DNA of 64,000 nucleotides from Thamnaconus septentrionalis (Eukaryota > Chordata > Actinopteri > Tetraodontiformes > Monacanthidae), in contig CM020505.1 in assembly GCA_009823395.1 (NCBI GenBank), positions 11,069,129 through 11,133,128 on the forward strand, read 5' to 3'. The notes under the pieces are model-generated. The model did no database searches. It saw only the letters and a list, made by a program, of their open reading frames with translations, and was not told the DNA's origin. The translations under genes and the position numbers were made by a program. Position 1 is the first letter of the stretch. Each line of letters begins with the position of its first letter. Positions 1-12,276 of this stretch are shown in pieces.

Positions 1-104
1 ACTACCAGTGTAAAAATGTTCAATTAGTTGCGACTAATCTAATTTAAACGATTAAATTCTTAATCGACAATTAATCGATAATGGATTAATTGTTAACATC
101 CCTA
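1..104 (+). mobile_element. Right end of a hAT-type MITE (truncated by window edge)
   Basis: Positions 1-104 align almost base for base with the last 98 bp of the complete element at 10999-11443, including the shared CATCCCTA terminus. The rest lies outside the window. The next 8 bases, ATTTCAGG (105-112), would be its target-site copy; the matching copy cannot be seen. The element lies in a dagla intron. Confidence 0.8.
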
Positions 105-369
105 ATTTCAGGTCATCTAGCCTGGTCATCACTTGGCTTCTTGTTGCTCATACAGTATGTTTCCATTGCACCTGCTTTGACCGCCAATTGTTGCCACACT
201 TGTGGTCGATGTTGGAGTAACATAACATAACTTAAAGGTGTTTCTGCATTTGATTTTTTCCCCTCTCCTCTCCCTCTCCTGTTTCCCGTATTCACTAAAG
301 CCTTCAAATGACAGTAGCCAGGAAGTCGGCCACACCGACACCTCTGCAACGGCGTGTCACATTACTCAC

Positions 370-3073
370 AGCGTCGTGGCAGGAGGTGTAGACAATGTGA
401 ACCTGCTTGAGGTCCCTGTCCAGGAAGTGTCTGCGGATGGCCAGGACGTTGCAGCCGCAGCAGTTGTCCTCCTCCACCGTCACCGACTGGGACAACCGAG
501 AGCCAGACATCGACGTGCAACTGCAGGGGGAGAGAAGATGGAAAGAGGAAATGGGAGGAAAAAATCAGCTAATGACCAACAAAGGCAATACACATGATTG
601 GGTAAATTAAGACATCAAATATGTAATCTCATCTGAACAAAGAGTTCTGTGAGTTGCTGCCAAAGTGGTGGGGTCCCGGTGGATCAGCACTTAGCGAGCG
701 CATCCAAACGTGTGAAAATTGGTGCATTGACAGAGTTTGAGGGACGCAGACGCAACAGGTTGAGTGAAGTGGAAGTCGCCGTGCGCTCCGGCAGCTTACG
801 GGCAGGAGCTGACAAGACGGCACAGCCCACAGGCAGGTTTTCTCATCAGGTACATGGGCCATCCGTACGCAGCCAGGGCAAAGAGCATGTAATAACACAC
901 ATCCTTGTAATTATTCATCTCTCCCTGGAAAAGGAGGCAGACAGATAAACAGATGAATGTCAGAACAAACCTCCCACATTTTTAGAGCGCAAAAAAACAA
1001 TGTTAACCTTGGCTCAGTCGATTTGCTACACGGACAGAAACTTACTGCATTCTTCAGGTCCAGGTAGCGGGTATTACGAGTAACAGGCATCCCGGAGAGG
1101 AACGCGATGATGTCATTGTTGGCCTTAGAGGAGGAAGGCAGAATATTTTTTGTGAGAGCGCACGGAACAAACACACAATGAAAACTAGAACCTTTGTTTT
1201 CCCCCATTTTGACAGTCGAACCTGGTCAAGGATAGACGACCTCTTGGACCTCTGTGTCTGTCGGAGCAGCACCAGGCCAGCAATAATGTCACTAGGCACA
1301 ATGTCCAGGTCTCTGAAGAACTCTGCAAAAAGACTGGCCACCTCCGAGTATGCATCCTGCAAAGCAGAGTGGCAGCGAGAGACAGTGTTAAAGATGCAAC
1401 TGATGTAATGATTATATAATCTTCACACTATCTAAGGCTGATTAGAGCCAATCATATTAATACGAATCTATGGGCAATTCTAAAAGAAGATACTTCAGGG
1501 CTGCAATTACATCTATCTGGTCTACCAGGGTGTCAAAAACTGTCAAAAATAAATCTGTTATATGTATATATATATGTTAAATCAGATAATATGGAAATCT
1601 CATATTACACAACCTAGTCTGTGGATTTGTCACGTTAAAGCAACATTTATTTATACACCCAGGATAACAGTTTTTTGGTTTGCTTTTGACAGCAGTTTTA
1701 TTTAGTTAACCAAGAAAAAACAACATTGAGCCATTGGCAGTCAGGAAATGGACAAATCTTTCAGCTATGAGCCGATTTGGGTTCAAATTGAATCTATTCA
1801 CAATCATATTTGATATGAAATTATTTACGCTGTCGGCAAGCGAGCAGCAAGCTCCTTTTCAGACAGTGCTCGACTTTTCCAATCCAAGCTTAGTTTAATG
1901 ACTCGCCCGCTGGATGCTTTCATCCCCGTCTGCTGAAATTTCACTCACAAAAGGGAAAACTGGCGAGCGTGTGACGTGACTCACTGATTGGGTATCCTGG
2001 GCTCTTGTGCAGCACATGAAGAACTTGAGTCGCCTGCTCCAGCTGCTGGCTTGGCCTTCCTCGAGCCTGTGTCTAAGGGAGAGGAGGTGAAGAATGAAGT
2101 CTTTGTGTGAAGGAAACGGAGGAAAGCTGCTGATTGGGAGGCCTCAGCCTCTGGCTGAAGAATAATAATAATAATAAAAAAAGCCAAAAGTACCTGAGTG
2201 TGTACGTGGTGAGGTTGCGCTGACGGCGACGAGTGGCTTTCAGTTTGACAAAAGTCCGACCCGTCGGATCAAACGTGCACATCAGGGTGATGCACACGCT
2301 CAGTATGACCAGCCAGTTGCAGACAACGATGCCTGCAAAGAACTCTGGAGCGTCATCCACGGGCAAACACGGCAAAGCCCACAGGGCCCGACGCAGTTTA
2401 CATTTCACTCACCTAAAGCCAGGTTTTTAGCAGTGACATCAGAGCACGGCTGGTAATACTGCACGAGCCAGGCAATTCCCACCACGGCGTACACCAACTC
2501 CACCAAGAGAATGGCTGCGCGAGGATCAAGGAGGGGGGAGGGAGCGAGAGGAGCAAAGATCAATGCGCCCGATCGATGGAAACAGTGTTTAGACCGCAAA
2601 ATAATCTCACGAGCGCAGATCTCGTTAGCACGACGGCCCACAGAGAGGAAGCGGAGGCTCACCTAGCCGTATATAGATGACATACTGCACCGCTTCCCTC
2701 GGCTGCGTGTACAGAATGCTGCCTCTCATGCTCAGCCACATGATGGCGCTCTCGCAGATGAGGCAGCTGACCAGGATGCCTAAGTAGCCCCGGCCATGGT
2801 CCACCAGCGTGACGGAACACGACTGTTCTGAGCCGTACCGAAGGCCGAACAGGACCACGGACAGAACCACCAACCTGAGGGGAGGGGATAAAGACGTGCA
2901 GTCAAAGAAAGAGAGAGAAACAGCAAGCGTTCTGGCAATAAAGATATAACGTCAAGGGCTTCGGGACTCACCAGATGCAGTGCAGCAGAAAAAGGAAGAG
3001 GGCGGGCAGCACCAGGTCATCACTGCCGACTGACCAGCGCCGCCGAAACATCACCATGCCAGGCATCACTGCC
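370..3073 (-). CDS. dagla: Diacylglycerol lipase alpha, N-terminal part (9 coding exons; 3' part off window)
   Basis: Membrane sn-1-specific diacylglycerol lipase that makes the endocannabinoid 2-AG at neuronal membranes. Coding exons in transcript order: 2972-3066, 2663-2874, 2413-2514, 2194-2332, 1985-2072, 1222-1356, 1046-1123, 800-924 and 370-520. All junctions are GT-AG and phases match, giving 375 residues before the left edge. The start MPGMVMFRRRWSVGSDD is nearly the family's N terminus. Four membrane segments lie at residues about 18-43, 62-80, 102-123 and 137-157. Next come FDPTGRTFVKL, DAYSEVASLFAEFFRDLDIV, FLSGMPVTRNT and EEDNCCGCN, all hallmarks of DAGLA rather than DAGLB. The lipase serine and aspartate lie in later exons outside the window. 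Seven untranslated bases precede the ATG in its exon (acceptor at 3074-3075), so a separate upstream non-coding exon must exist. The exon 6 donor is CAG|GTTCGA, a weak variant. Confidence 0.95.
1357..1984 (-). other. dagla intron between coding exons 5 and 6
   Basis: AT-rich intron of 628 bp with no further coding exon or recognisable repeat beyond a short TA-rich run near 1565. Confidence 0.85.
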
Positions 3074-5779
3074 CTGAGGAGCAGAAAACAACAACACAAA
3101 TCAACACAAATTCCAGCCTTCCTCTTTATCCGCAAAGTCACTCAGCTCCAATTTTCCACGGCTCCCGCGTCCCAAATTCCCTTGACCTTCAACTTTTGCC
3201 CAACGTTGAGCGCTAAAAGCCAGCACAAAAGGACGAAACAATGATAAACGAACACGCATTTTTCCCGGCAGGAAGATCTATATCATTAGCAAGCGGTGAT
3301 TTACAGTCCCCAAACCGTCACAAAACTGAAGTAGGGCTGCAGGGATGAGGCGGAAATAGAGTCTCAGGGAATCAAACATAATGGCAGAGAGGAGAGATGA
3401 GGGACGGAGAGAGAGTGTGCTGCCACTTAATGAACAAAAGGAGCGAGCGGCTCTGAGCCATAATGGCACCATGCTGGTTGTGGCCACGTGACAAAAGCTT
3501 CTTTTTTAACGTCACTTTGCGCATTGTCTGTGCTGAAAGGACATTCTGAGTTTGGAAAACTTGCCTCCAGCCAAATGCTGAGCTGAAGTTCAAGAGGCAC
3601 AGCAGGAAATAAATAGCAAGGACGGAAGGTGCCGCAGAGATGCGGATACAGGCTGATACAGCCTTTATGGTGAGTTGTACCAGCATATTCGCTGAATATT
3701 TAAGGACAGATTTTTCCAACTGGTATATTTAAAAAGATTTTTTTTTTTTTTTTTTAACAGTCTTGCCACGGGAGAAAGAACAGACACATTTTGAGCAGCG
3801 ACACTTAATTTTCCGAACCACTTGTTGGTCACTCTCCAGTCCTCCTCTGCTCTTTAGCATGGTTTCAGATTTTTTTTTTTCACATCTAGTTCTCGAGAAT
3901 CTGGCAGCAGGCTCCTTAATTCAGCCTCAACAGTCATGTCAGTCAGTCAGTCTCACTGTGCAGCGTTGCAGGCACAAAACAAATGGTGGGACGGTTGAGC
4001 AAAGTGCTGGTCAGAAAGGTAAACACAGACACGAGCGCACTTCCAGCACAGAGATACACGTAAGAGAAAAGACGAATCCGTCCACTGGGCAGAGCTGGAA
4101 ACGATCTCAGACGACATGAGGCGAATGGCGGGGTGCGTCCAGGACAAGTTTCTAATTCATCACCAGGCTACTGCAAGGCTCCTGGCTGCTGGAACACTGC
4201 GGAACCTCGACCAGTGTGCCTCTGGCAAGGACACAAACATTTATGTTTCAAAGAGGGGTTGTTGAATTAAAATTGAAGAATAGGCAAATGGAACACAAGA
4301 CTAAGGGGCTAAACATGCTTGTTAAATTAGCTCACGACTGATGTGCAACACCACTTTTGGAATTTTAGAAGCAACTCATCAGACTGGAGTGACACAGAAT
4401 TATGACACTAAATTCATCTCATTCATATCTGAAAGTTATTTTCCCCACTCTTTACCATGGATGCATATTACACTAAACTAGTCCAACTTCGACAAGTCGA
4501 CTCCTCTTCTACAGGGTAAGAGTGCAACTGGTGGAAAGATCTGTTTGCAGAACCACTGCACCGTGTCTGTCACAATAGTCTGCTGAGTGCATCCTTTGTG
4601 TATGGAAGACTAGGAAAGTATTTGCACTGAGATTTTTTTGGGTGTGTTACAACCAGAAAGAGACCAATGAAAGACATACAAATGGTGGATAAATTCCAAA
4701 GGAATTTTCTACAGAGGAATGAAGAGAGTACGCATTGCCCTATACTTTAGATGTATGCAGATGATACCGTCATTTGTGTGTCTCGCAGCAACCCCATCTA
4801 GTTTATCCCTAGTTTACAAAATGAGCATACTGGACATCAGCACTGAAATGTGCCCGACCGCAAAAGCTAATTTCTTTTACATCAGTTGCCCTCAGGTAGG
4901 TGCGTGTTACAAAGACAACAAAGTTATATGAGTAAATCGCAGAATAGTTAAAACAGTCACGCAGCAGACTGCAATACAAAGACAGATGACCAGACCAGGG
5001 AGGCCCAGTTCGCAAGTTTGAAGTACTTTAGCTAGTACATGTTAAAAGTGATGGGTGGTAATTGCATGGAGATATTGTTGCACTCCTCATGGCCCATGGT
5101 CATGGTCTAAAGCACAGAGGACACATGGCTGCAAACGGCCGTGAGGGTTTTTTGGCCCTGCTGCACGTCACCATGAACTAAGGGCGTCCTGAGGTTCGTT
5201 TGACTGACGACAACACTGACACTGCAGGGAAAAGAACAAATGAGACTTACGATTTATGTTCAGAAGAGATCAGTAGTAATACAAGCATGTACCCAAATGA
5301 CCAATAGGAAAAAAAACAGGCAGTCATTAAAAAAACAAACTGTGAAGCATTTGTGTAACTACCTACATAGCTCTCAGAGTGGATGTGTCAATATTAGCAT
5401 TAGCATTTCTCATGAACAAATCACATCATGTATCATTACAACCAGTCAATGAAATAACTTCTCACATAAGCAAAGCCCACTGCCTTAGACCCAGCTTGTC
5501 AAATCTTTCCTAGCAGAACAATGAAGCTACAAACCTATAAAAATGCCAATAATAAAATATCCTGTCCCAATTTCTTCATCCCTGTTTAGGGATTACGTAA
5601 ATTGTGAGTGCATAGATGACCTATGCCTGCCAGTACCTGATGGGTCTGGGCATTTGTACAAATATTTGGAAATTATTTATATATTACGTCACATATATTT
5701 GTGGTATCTAGCGATAAACAACCCAATATATGCCTACATATAAATAAGAAAATCCTTTTTAACAGTCATTTACAATGCA

Positions 5780-5780
<1 letters not shown>

Positions 5781-5811
<31 letters not shown>
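5781..5811 (+). repeat. (CA)n microsatellite
   Basis: Uninterrupted CA run of about 15 units. Confidence 0.98.
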
Positions 5812-5814
<3 letters not shown>

Positions 5815-8800
5815 TTAAATGGGCCGTAACCATAGCAACAACAACGCAAACCCAGCACTTTGGCTTAAAATTGTGTCCAACAGAATGGCTGGACATGGGC
5901 TGGGCTCAGTCACAGTGCTACTCTCTTAGACTCAGCGTGATTTGGAGAGAAATATTCCGACAAAATAGAACCAAAACTGGACACGCGAAAAAAGGGGAGA
6001 TAAGACACAAAAATCACAGTGCAGTATGTATGACAAATCAATAAATGCATTTAAAGGACTAGAAGCGTATAAATATCTGACTGCCAACCACGGCCAAACT
6101 GTCAGACGCGGTTACGTTTGGAACTGCATCCCAGTGGCTGTAGTGGTTCGGCTGATGTAATGATCTTCAGCGACTTGTGCAACTGATGTGTAACTCTCAA
6201 CAGGGATAGGGAAGACATTTACTGTTGGCCTCAAGAATTGTTCTGAAAATGATGTCACCCCAATTGTTGTGCCCAAAAAAATAGACTCGCTTCACTTCCA
6301 AAAAATCTGAATCACAAATCAGTTTTTGTGAGGAGTGGACCCAGGCAGCAACTGACTACTAAATGAGGAATATACAATATACAGTATGATAACTGTTTTT
6401 CAACAGGGAGAGCAAACGTGAATAAGAGTCTCTGTACTTTTCGAAAAAGATTCAGGATCTTGTGGTTGCCCGGCTGTGCAGATCACTCAAGTTAGATTTC
6501 CGTCAGCGTCTGACCAGTCTTCTTTAGTATTCGTCACCTACAGAGGCGCAACAGCAACTGAACCTGGAGCGCAATATCAGCAGAACACACAGCTCGCAGT
6601 GGATCTTGGTGCTTTGGAAACTGCTGTCGATGACACTGCGAAACCTGTATCCCGAAATTGTGCAACCTGTGCACCTGAATGTCCAAAAAATGTTCATTCT
6701 TACTATTATACTTCTAGCAAGTGTCATAATTGCATTGACAGTAAATTACAGATATCCAATGAAAACATTTGTTTGGAAGAAGACCTGGCAGCTGCACAGA
6801 AATAGCCCTACACCTGCATGTCGTCAGAAACTTATTCGACTTTGCAAGGGGGTGTAACTGTACCTGGCATAAATAGGGCAGGTGGGCTTTCCTGCCATAA
6901 TTATAGCGATTCATGTAACTCGCAGTCCACTCGCAGGAAGGCAATTGCTGACACAAGATTGTCTGTATGTGTTAGTGTGACTGCAACTCCATGTGTGTCT
7001 TTCTGCGTTGGCCCTGCAACAAACTGGTGTCTTGTCCAGGACGCACCGTGTGTCCGACCTACGACAGTGTGGATTGACTGCAGTGACCTTGTGTGCAGGA
7101 CAAACAGCCTAATGACTGATGATGGTAGGACAGACCATTTCGATGAAGTCCTGACATTCAAACTAGCTGAAAGGATTTTCTTCTCTTTGACTAACTGCAT
7201 ATTCCAGCAATGCATTTTTTTTTTTCTTATCGGTCCACTCAGTTGAACTGCACCATTTTTGTAATCGTTGTTGTGGCATTTTCCAGCAATGTGCAATTTT
7301 CACGCTTTTCTTCAGGCTTCTGATTGGCCAACATGGTTTCACAGCCAGGTTATAGCGCCACCTCTTGCTTTGCAATGTGCTTGACAGTCCAGTGTACCAG
7401 TTTGCCAGTAAGATTATGTTCTAAATAAACAAAAGAAACACTAGTGCATATTGGGATGAAAGGAGGCTGGAAAAGATAACGGTTTTTGAAAACACTCGCA
7501 TTCGTGTGGAAAAGGCTCCACTGCCACGAAACCATGCGCCGTGGCCAGGGTTCTTTTTGGTGAGCCAAATTTGGCACGAGCATCAAAGCCATGGTGGTTA
7601 AGCCGTGAAAAGCAGAGTGACACGCTGCTGCAACGTCTCCTTCCAATCAAAGCATGGCAGCAGGTGGTCGCACTGATTGGAAGACATTCACCCAAGCAGG
7701 CCAGCAAAGTGGGGCAGCGGAATCAGCCGCAGCATTGTCTGCTTGGAGGACAAGCTTCCTCACTCCGAGCTCTTTCAAGAAAACTCCCCAATATAAAAGC
7801 TTTCAGGCCTGTAACTGTTTGAAGCTTAAAACCCCAGAAGATATTGGAAAGAGCATAACATTTACCTCAGTTGAAACACCTCACCTTAAGATTCCACCTC
7901 TTAAATGTGGCCTAGCATTGGGGAGGAGAGTGAAAGAAACAAGTGTGTGCGAATGGATTCACGTGACTGAAGCCAACTTACAGCTACTTGTAAAAGCCGC
8001 TCAGAGGTGGAGTCACACTGAAGATGACAGGAAAACAAAGAAGGGGAACAGGCAAAAAAAAGGCAGGAGGATGGTAAAAAAAAAAAAAGAACATCCGCCT
8101 CTCCCACAAATCTCATTAGGACCAAGACAATCAGACTAGTGAGAGCAAACAGATCTCCTAAATGCAGGAGGAACTCCAGGGACCCTTGCATCAGCTCTCT
8201 GCTGCAGGCCTGTTGTGACGATACGGCTTTGAAATCCCTTTAGAGACTTTAAAAGGGGGAGAAAACATCATCATGACATAGTTAAAGCTTGAAATAAAGT
8301 GAATGGTGACCGTGTTATGAAGTGAAAGAAAAAATAGAAGCCAAAGATGTCAAATTGAAACTCATGCTGCTACTACTATTTCATTTTGGTAGCCAATTTG
8401 GGCAAACAATGCCATCAGAGATTATTTTCTTATATTGATTAGTGCAAAATTGCCATAACTGTCTGACTTGGGGCAAAACAAGAAGACAATATTAATATCC
8501 GCATCAGGTCCAGCCCATTTTCACGCCTGGTAATTACAGCTTCTTGTGTTAATCAATATTTACAATGAATCACCTGGCCACTACTTTACAGCCGAACGAC
8601 CCCGCGCTTCTCTAATCCTTCAAACTGCAGCGTGACATACCTGAGCTGCGGTCCTGTAATTAGCGCAGTGAGCAAGCAACGAGCGCTGACCTCTGAGCAG
8701 ATCAGCTCGACGGCCTCATGTCACGGGACAAGGCCGCGGACATCGCTGCTGCACCCGAAGTCCTCGCTAATGGCACTGGCCTCCTCGATGACTACCCCCC

Positions 8801-9670
8801 CAATCCATCAACTCGCGGCATGTTAGCCTATTAAGTGTTGCTGTTCGGCCTCCACTGGAAGCATTAGCAGGAGCACTTCTGTCGCCACAGTGAAATGCTA
8901 ACAAATCATACTTGCATTATGGGGCGATGCGCTGACAGCGTTGAATAGCAAAGTGCCTTGTGTGTCAAATTAAATATGCAGAGCGGTAAGAAAGTTGTCC
9001 TGTGAGAGTCAAAATCAAGAGAAACCAATGCAAGTACAAGATTAATCTAATTAATCTTGTAAAGAGAGACGTTGAAATATCACATAAGCGCACAAAGATA
9101 TTGCTAAATCCCGTCAGAGAGGATTAAGTCTTTTCACTGCTGCGCTCAAAATCTTCATTTTCAAGCCTTCCTGCTTGACTATTTAGCGTAATCAGGGATA
9201 TAAGCGCAAAACATGGCTGCGATACGACCGTGGATTTTTACTGAAGAAACAACGAGGCTAATTCAGGGCGGAAGCGAAGCAAATCGTGCAGAATGTCACA
9301 CGCTTCTTTCTGCTGCTCAACCTAAGCACCCTCACCGAAGTGGGATTTCAAAAAGTCTTTCTTTCTTTTTTTAAACCTCCACTCATGCGACAATGCACCT
9401 GAAGCTGGCACACACCTGGCACCCCGCTGTGAGACTTAGAAGTCTAAAACCCGACCAGCCGGTGCGACTGCAATTGAGCCGTCTGCAGGTCTGCAGGTCG
9501 CGCACGCTCTCGAGCGGCGTCCCTGGTGGTTGCCTACATTTTTTGTTTGTGCTCGTCCATAAAGACACGTTTTGTTGGAGGGACAGAGACATGCTCCTGC
9601 ATGTGAGCGACGCTTTTGTTGCCTGTCACGGCGTGTCGATGTGTGCCAGGCCTAACCCACGTGGTGCAAA

Positions 9671-9708
9671 GAAAAAAAAAAACACACACACACACACACA
9701 CACACACA
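9671..9708 (+). repeat. A-run plus (CA)n microsatellite
   Basis: An A-run is followed by about 13 CA units. Confidence 0.97.
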
Positions 9709-10998
9709 ATGATGTAACAACAATGACAGCACTGCCAGACCTTCAGTGCGGCTTTGGCTCGGACGTGGACTTGTGTTAACTCCAGATGACTGCGTATGAA
9801 CTGACTGACACGTCTCCTACACATCAACACAACCGACTGATATCCACAGCCTTTTTTCACTCCGCCCGTCTGAGCAATTCCTTCTTGGCCACACGCGCTC
9901 CAGTTTCTTCCGGGGAGCGTGACGATCAGCCAGCAGGTTCACACCAGCGGCCTCGTGTTGGAAACACTTGGGTGAAGAAAACCCCCAAAACTGTCAGGTA
10001 ACATTGTTAAGTAGTTCAACATTAACGGATGAGTGCCAGCAAGGAATTTTTATCATGCTTATTGGCACCTCAACAGCATCGACGTCGACAACAAACCACT
10101 ATATTTACTGCCATACACTGCAGTTTGACTGTACTTGGGAGAAAAACACGCAAAAATGTACGTGTACACCTCTTGAAGCGATCCAAGCCTCACACTTCCT
10201 CCGCACAACTCCTCCTCTGTGTTTTCCCAGTAATGGCACTCGAGCTGTGGCACTGCAATTTCACTTTGGAGCTCTAAAGATTATACGTCCAATGACGAAT
10301 GAGCGGATGACTTGGAATGGCATTAGTCTGCCGCAGAGGTTGAAAAAGTTTTCGAGTCATACTTTCCAAACATTTTTCAGATTGCAATTTAATCGACGAC
10401 AGATTGGAGGTGGACAATCGAGGGGAAGGTTTCCACAGGTGGACGCTGTTGGATGCTCCTTTTTTTTTAGCAGCACTTACAAACCAAATCCAGTTTCATT
10501 CAACCAAGTGCGTGTGGAAGAGCAGGTTCCCTCCCTGATTTCATTCCTGATGTGCAGCATTTGTTTTGAGAGACGGCAAATATGTCCCTTAACCGCGTCC
10601 ACATGATCCAAAGAGAAGGTCTCCGTGGATTAAAGCTGCTTTCACTGGAGAGAGAACCTGAGGCGTCAGGGTAAACTAAGGTGTGCGAGCCACAACACGG
10701 GTCCGTAGCCAGCAGCACTTCCTGTCAGCGTCTTGAATGTCATCTGTCCTGCGCAAACATTCACCCAAGGAGGTGATGAGACAGCTGGCTATTCACACGC
10801 TGGAGTGACCGTGACAGAGACGGTTGTTGTTTTCTTCTTCTTTTGCTTCCGCGTGTTCAGAGATTAATGATTGCAGGCTTTCTTGGTGAACCTCAGACCG
10901 AAGATAAGCCTATCTCACCTATTGTGATGCCACAGGCAAAAGGTGAACAAGAGTGCGACAATATTTGCTTTTTGGCGAGCTAGAATGAAGGTTTTCAG

Positions 10999-11443
10999 CA
11001 GGGATGCAAATTATCCAATAATTCACTAATCGTATTAATCGTAATCAACTAAAGATTAAATTGATAAGCGGCGATTTTTCCTGAAAACCTAAATTTCACA
11101 ATGAAAAATGTGTAAGGAACACATAATATAATGTTGAGGCTCCAATGTGACCCATTTTTACATTAGAGAACAGTAAAAACACCTTAAACATTTGTCCTCT
11201 GACTTTAAGTTGACTTCTAATAGGTCACATTTCAACTTTTTTTTTTTAAGTTGTGTGAAAGTAGCTTGTTCTAGGTATATTATGACATCACAGTATCTAC
11301 AGGTGAATTGCTATTTCCTGCCACTATACTGTTATAATGATATTAACTACCAGTGTAAAAAATGTTGAATTAATTGCGACTAATTTCATTTAATTGATTA
11401 AATTCTTCATTGACAATTAATCGATAAATTGTCAACATCCCTA
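10999..11443 (+). mobile_element. Complete non-autonomous hAT-type MITE, 445 bp
   Basis: The element starts CAGGGATG and ends CATCCCTA, which are short terminal inverted repeats. It is flanked by GTTTTCAG (10991-10998) and GTTCTCAG (11444-11451), an 8-bp target-site duplication with one mismatch. Eight-base duplications and CAGGG termini are typical of hAT elements. No transposase is encoded; the interior is AT-rich. Its last 98 bp match positions 1-104. Confidence 0.85.
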
Positions 11444-11445
11444 GT

Positions 11446-11575
11446 TCTCAGTTATCCAGGTCATCTTAAAGGAGAAGGGTTGAGTTGGGGCAACTGGACT
11501 CGTTCTTGCAATCTTGAAGACGTTTCGCCTCTCATCCGAAAGGCTTCTTCAGTTCTGAAAATCAAACGACTCCAA
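11446..11575 (+). repeat. Dispersed teleost repeat fragment
   Basis: Contains the GAAGACGTTTCGCCTCTCAT / CCGAAAGGCTTCTTCAG signature, which I recognise from memory as a very common dispersed sequence in fish genomes, here also forming a partial GAAG...CTTC hairpin. The parent family (possibly a Penelope-like or other retroelement) is not established. It abuts the MITE, which seems to have inserted at its edge. Confidence 0.55.
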
Positions 11576-12225
11576 GAGCGCAAGAACAAGTCCAGTCGGC
11601 CCAGCACCAACAGTCCTAAAACTCTCTCTGCTCCATCCATCCATCTATCCATCCATTTTCCCACCCTGTCAAGACGGTCCGCGAAGCTTCCTGCTGCCGC
11701 TAACGATCCCGTCGTCTCCCTGTATGCTGTCACGGCGCCGCGACGTGCGCCCGCGCCACCCGAGGCCATCTCTGCCATCTCCATCTTGCACCTCCTCCTT
11801 CCTCAGCTGCCCGTCTGTCTTCCCATCCTCGCTCTCTCTCCTGCCTCTCCCTCTTCCCACACCCTCATCCACTATTCATATTTTAGAGGACGCTTATGAG
11901 CTTGAAAGCGAGCGCCGGTTGCATAGGCAGCATTTTTTTTTTTTTAAATGGTGCAGGAAACCTACGTTTCCCTCCCGGAGCCTTTCCCCTCTCCTGTCCC
12001 CCTCCTCCTTTGCATCCCGCTAATATAGATTGTGGTTTTGGTTTCATGATGCTCGTCTTTTTTTAGACTGAAAGCCATGTGCCACTCACTCCTACTCTCC
12101 CTCTGCCTCTTTCTCCATCTTTTTCTCCTACTGCCACCCACTCAATCCCTTTCACCTCTTCCCACTACATTTTCTCTTCTTTTCGGTGGATGTGATAGTA
12201 TGTGAACCACTGACTGCGTGCAAGC

Positions 12226-12226
<1 letters not shown>

Positions 12227-12275
<49 letters not shown>
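12227..12275 (+). repeat. (TG)n microsatellite
   Basis: Uninterrupted TG run of about 24 units. Confidence 0.98.

Positions 12276-12276
<1 letters not shown>

Noticed and set aside
7654..8139. 161-codon plus-strand open frame
   Set aside because: Ends in Lys-rich low complexity from A-runs; no family resemblance.
9968..10606. 212-codon plus-strand open frame
   Set aside because: No domain, no splice support, composition like surrounding intron.
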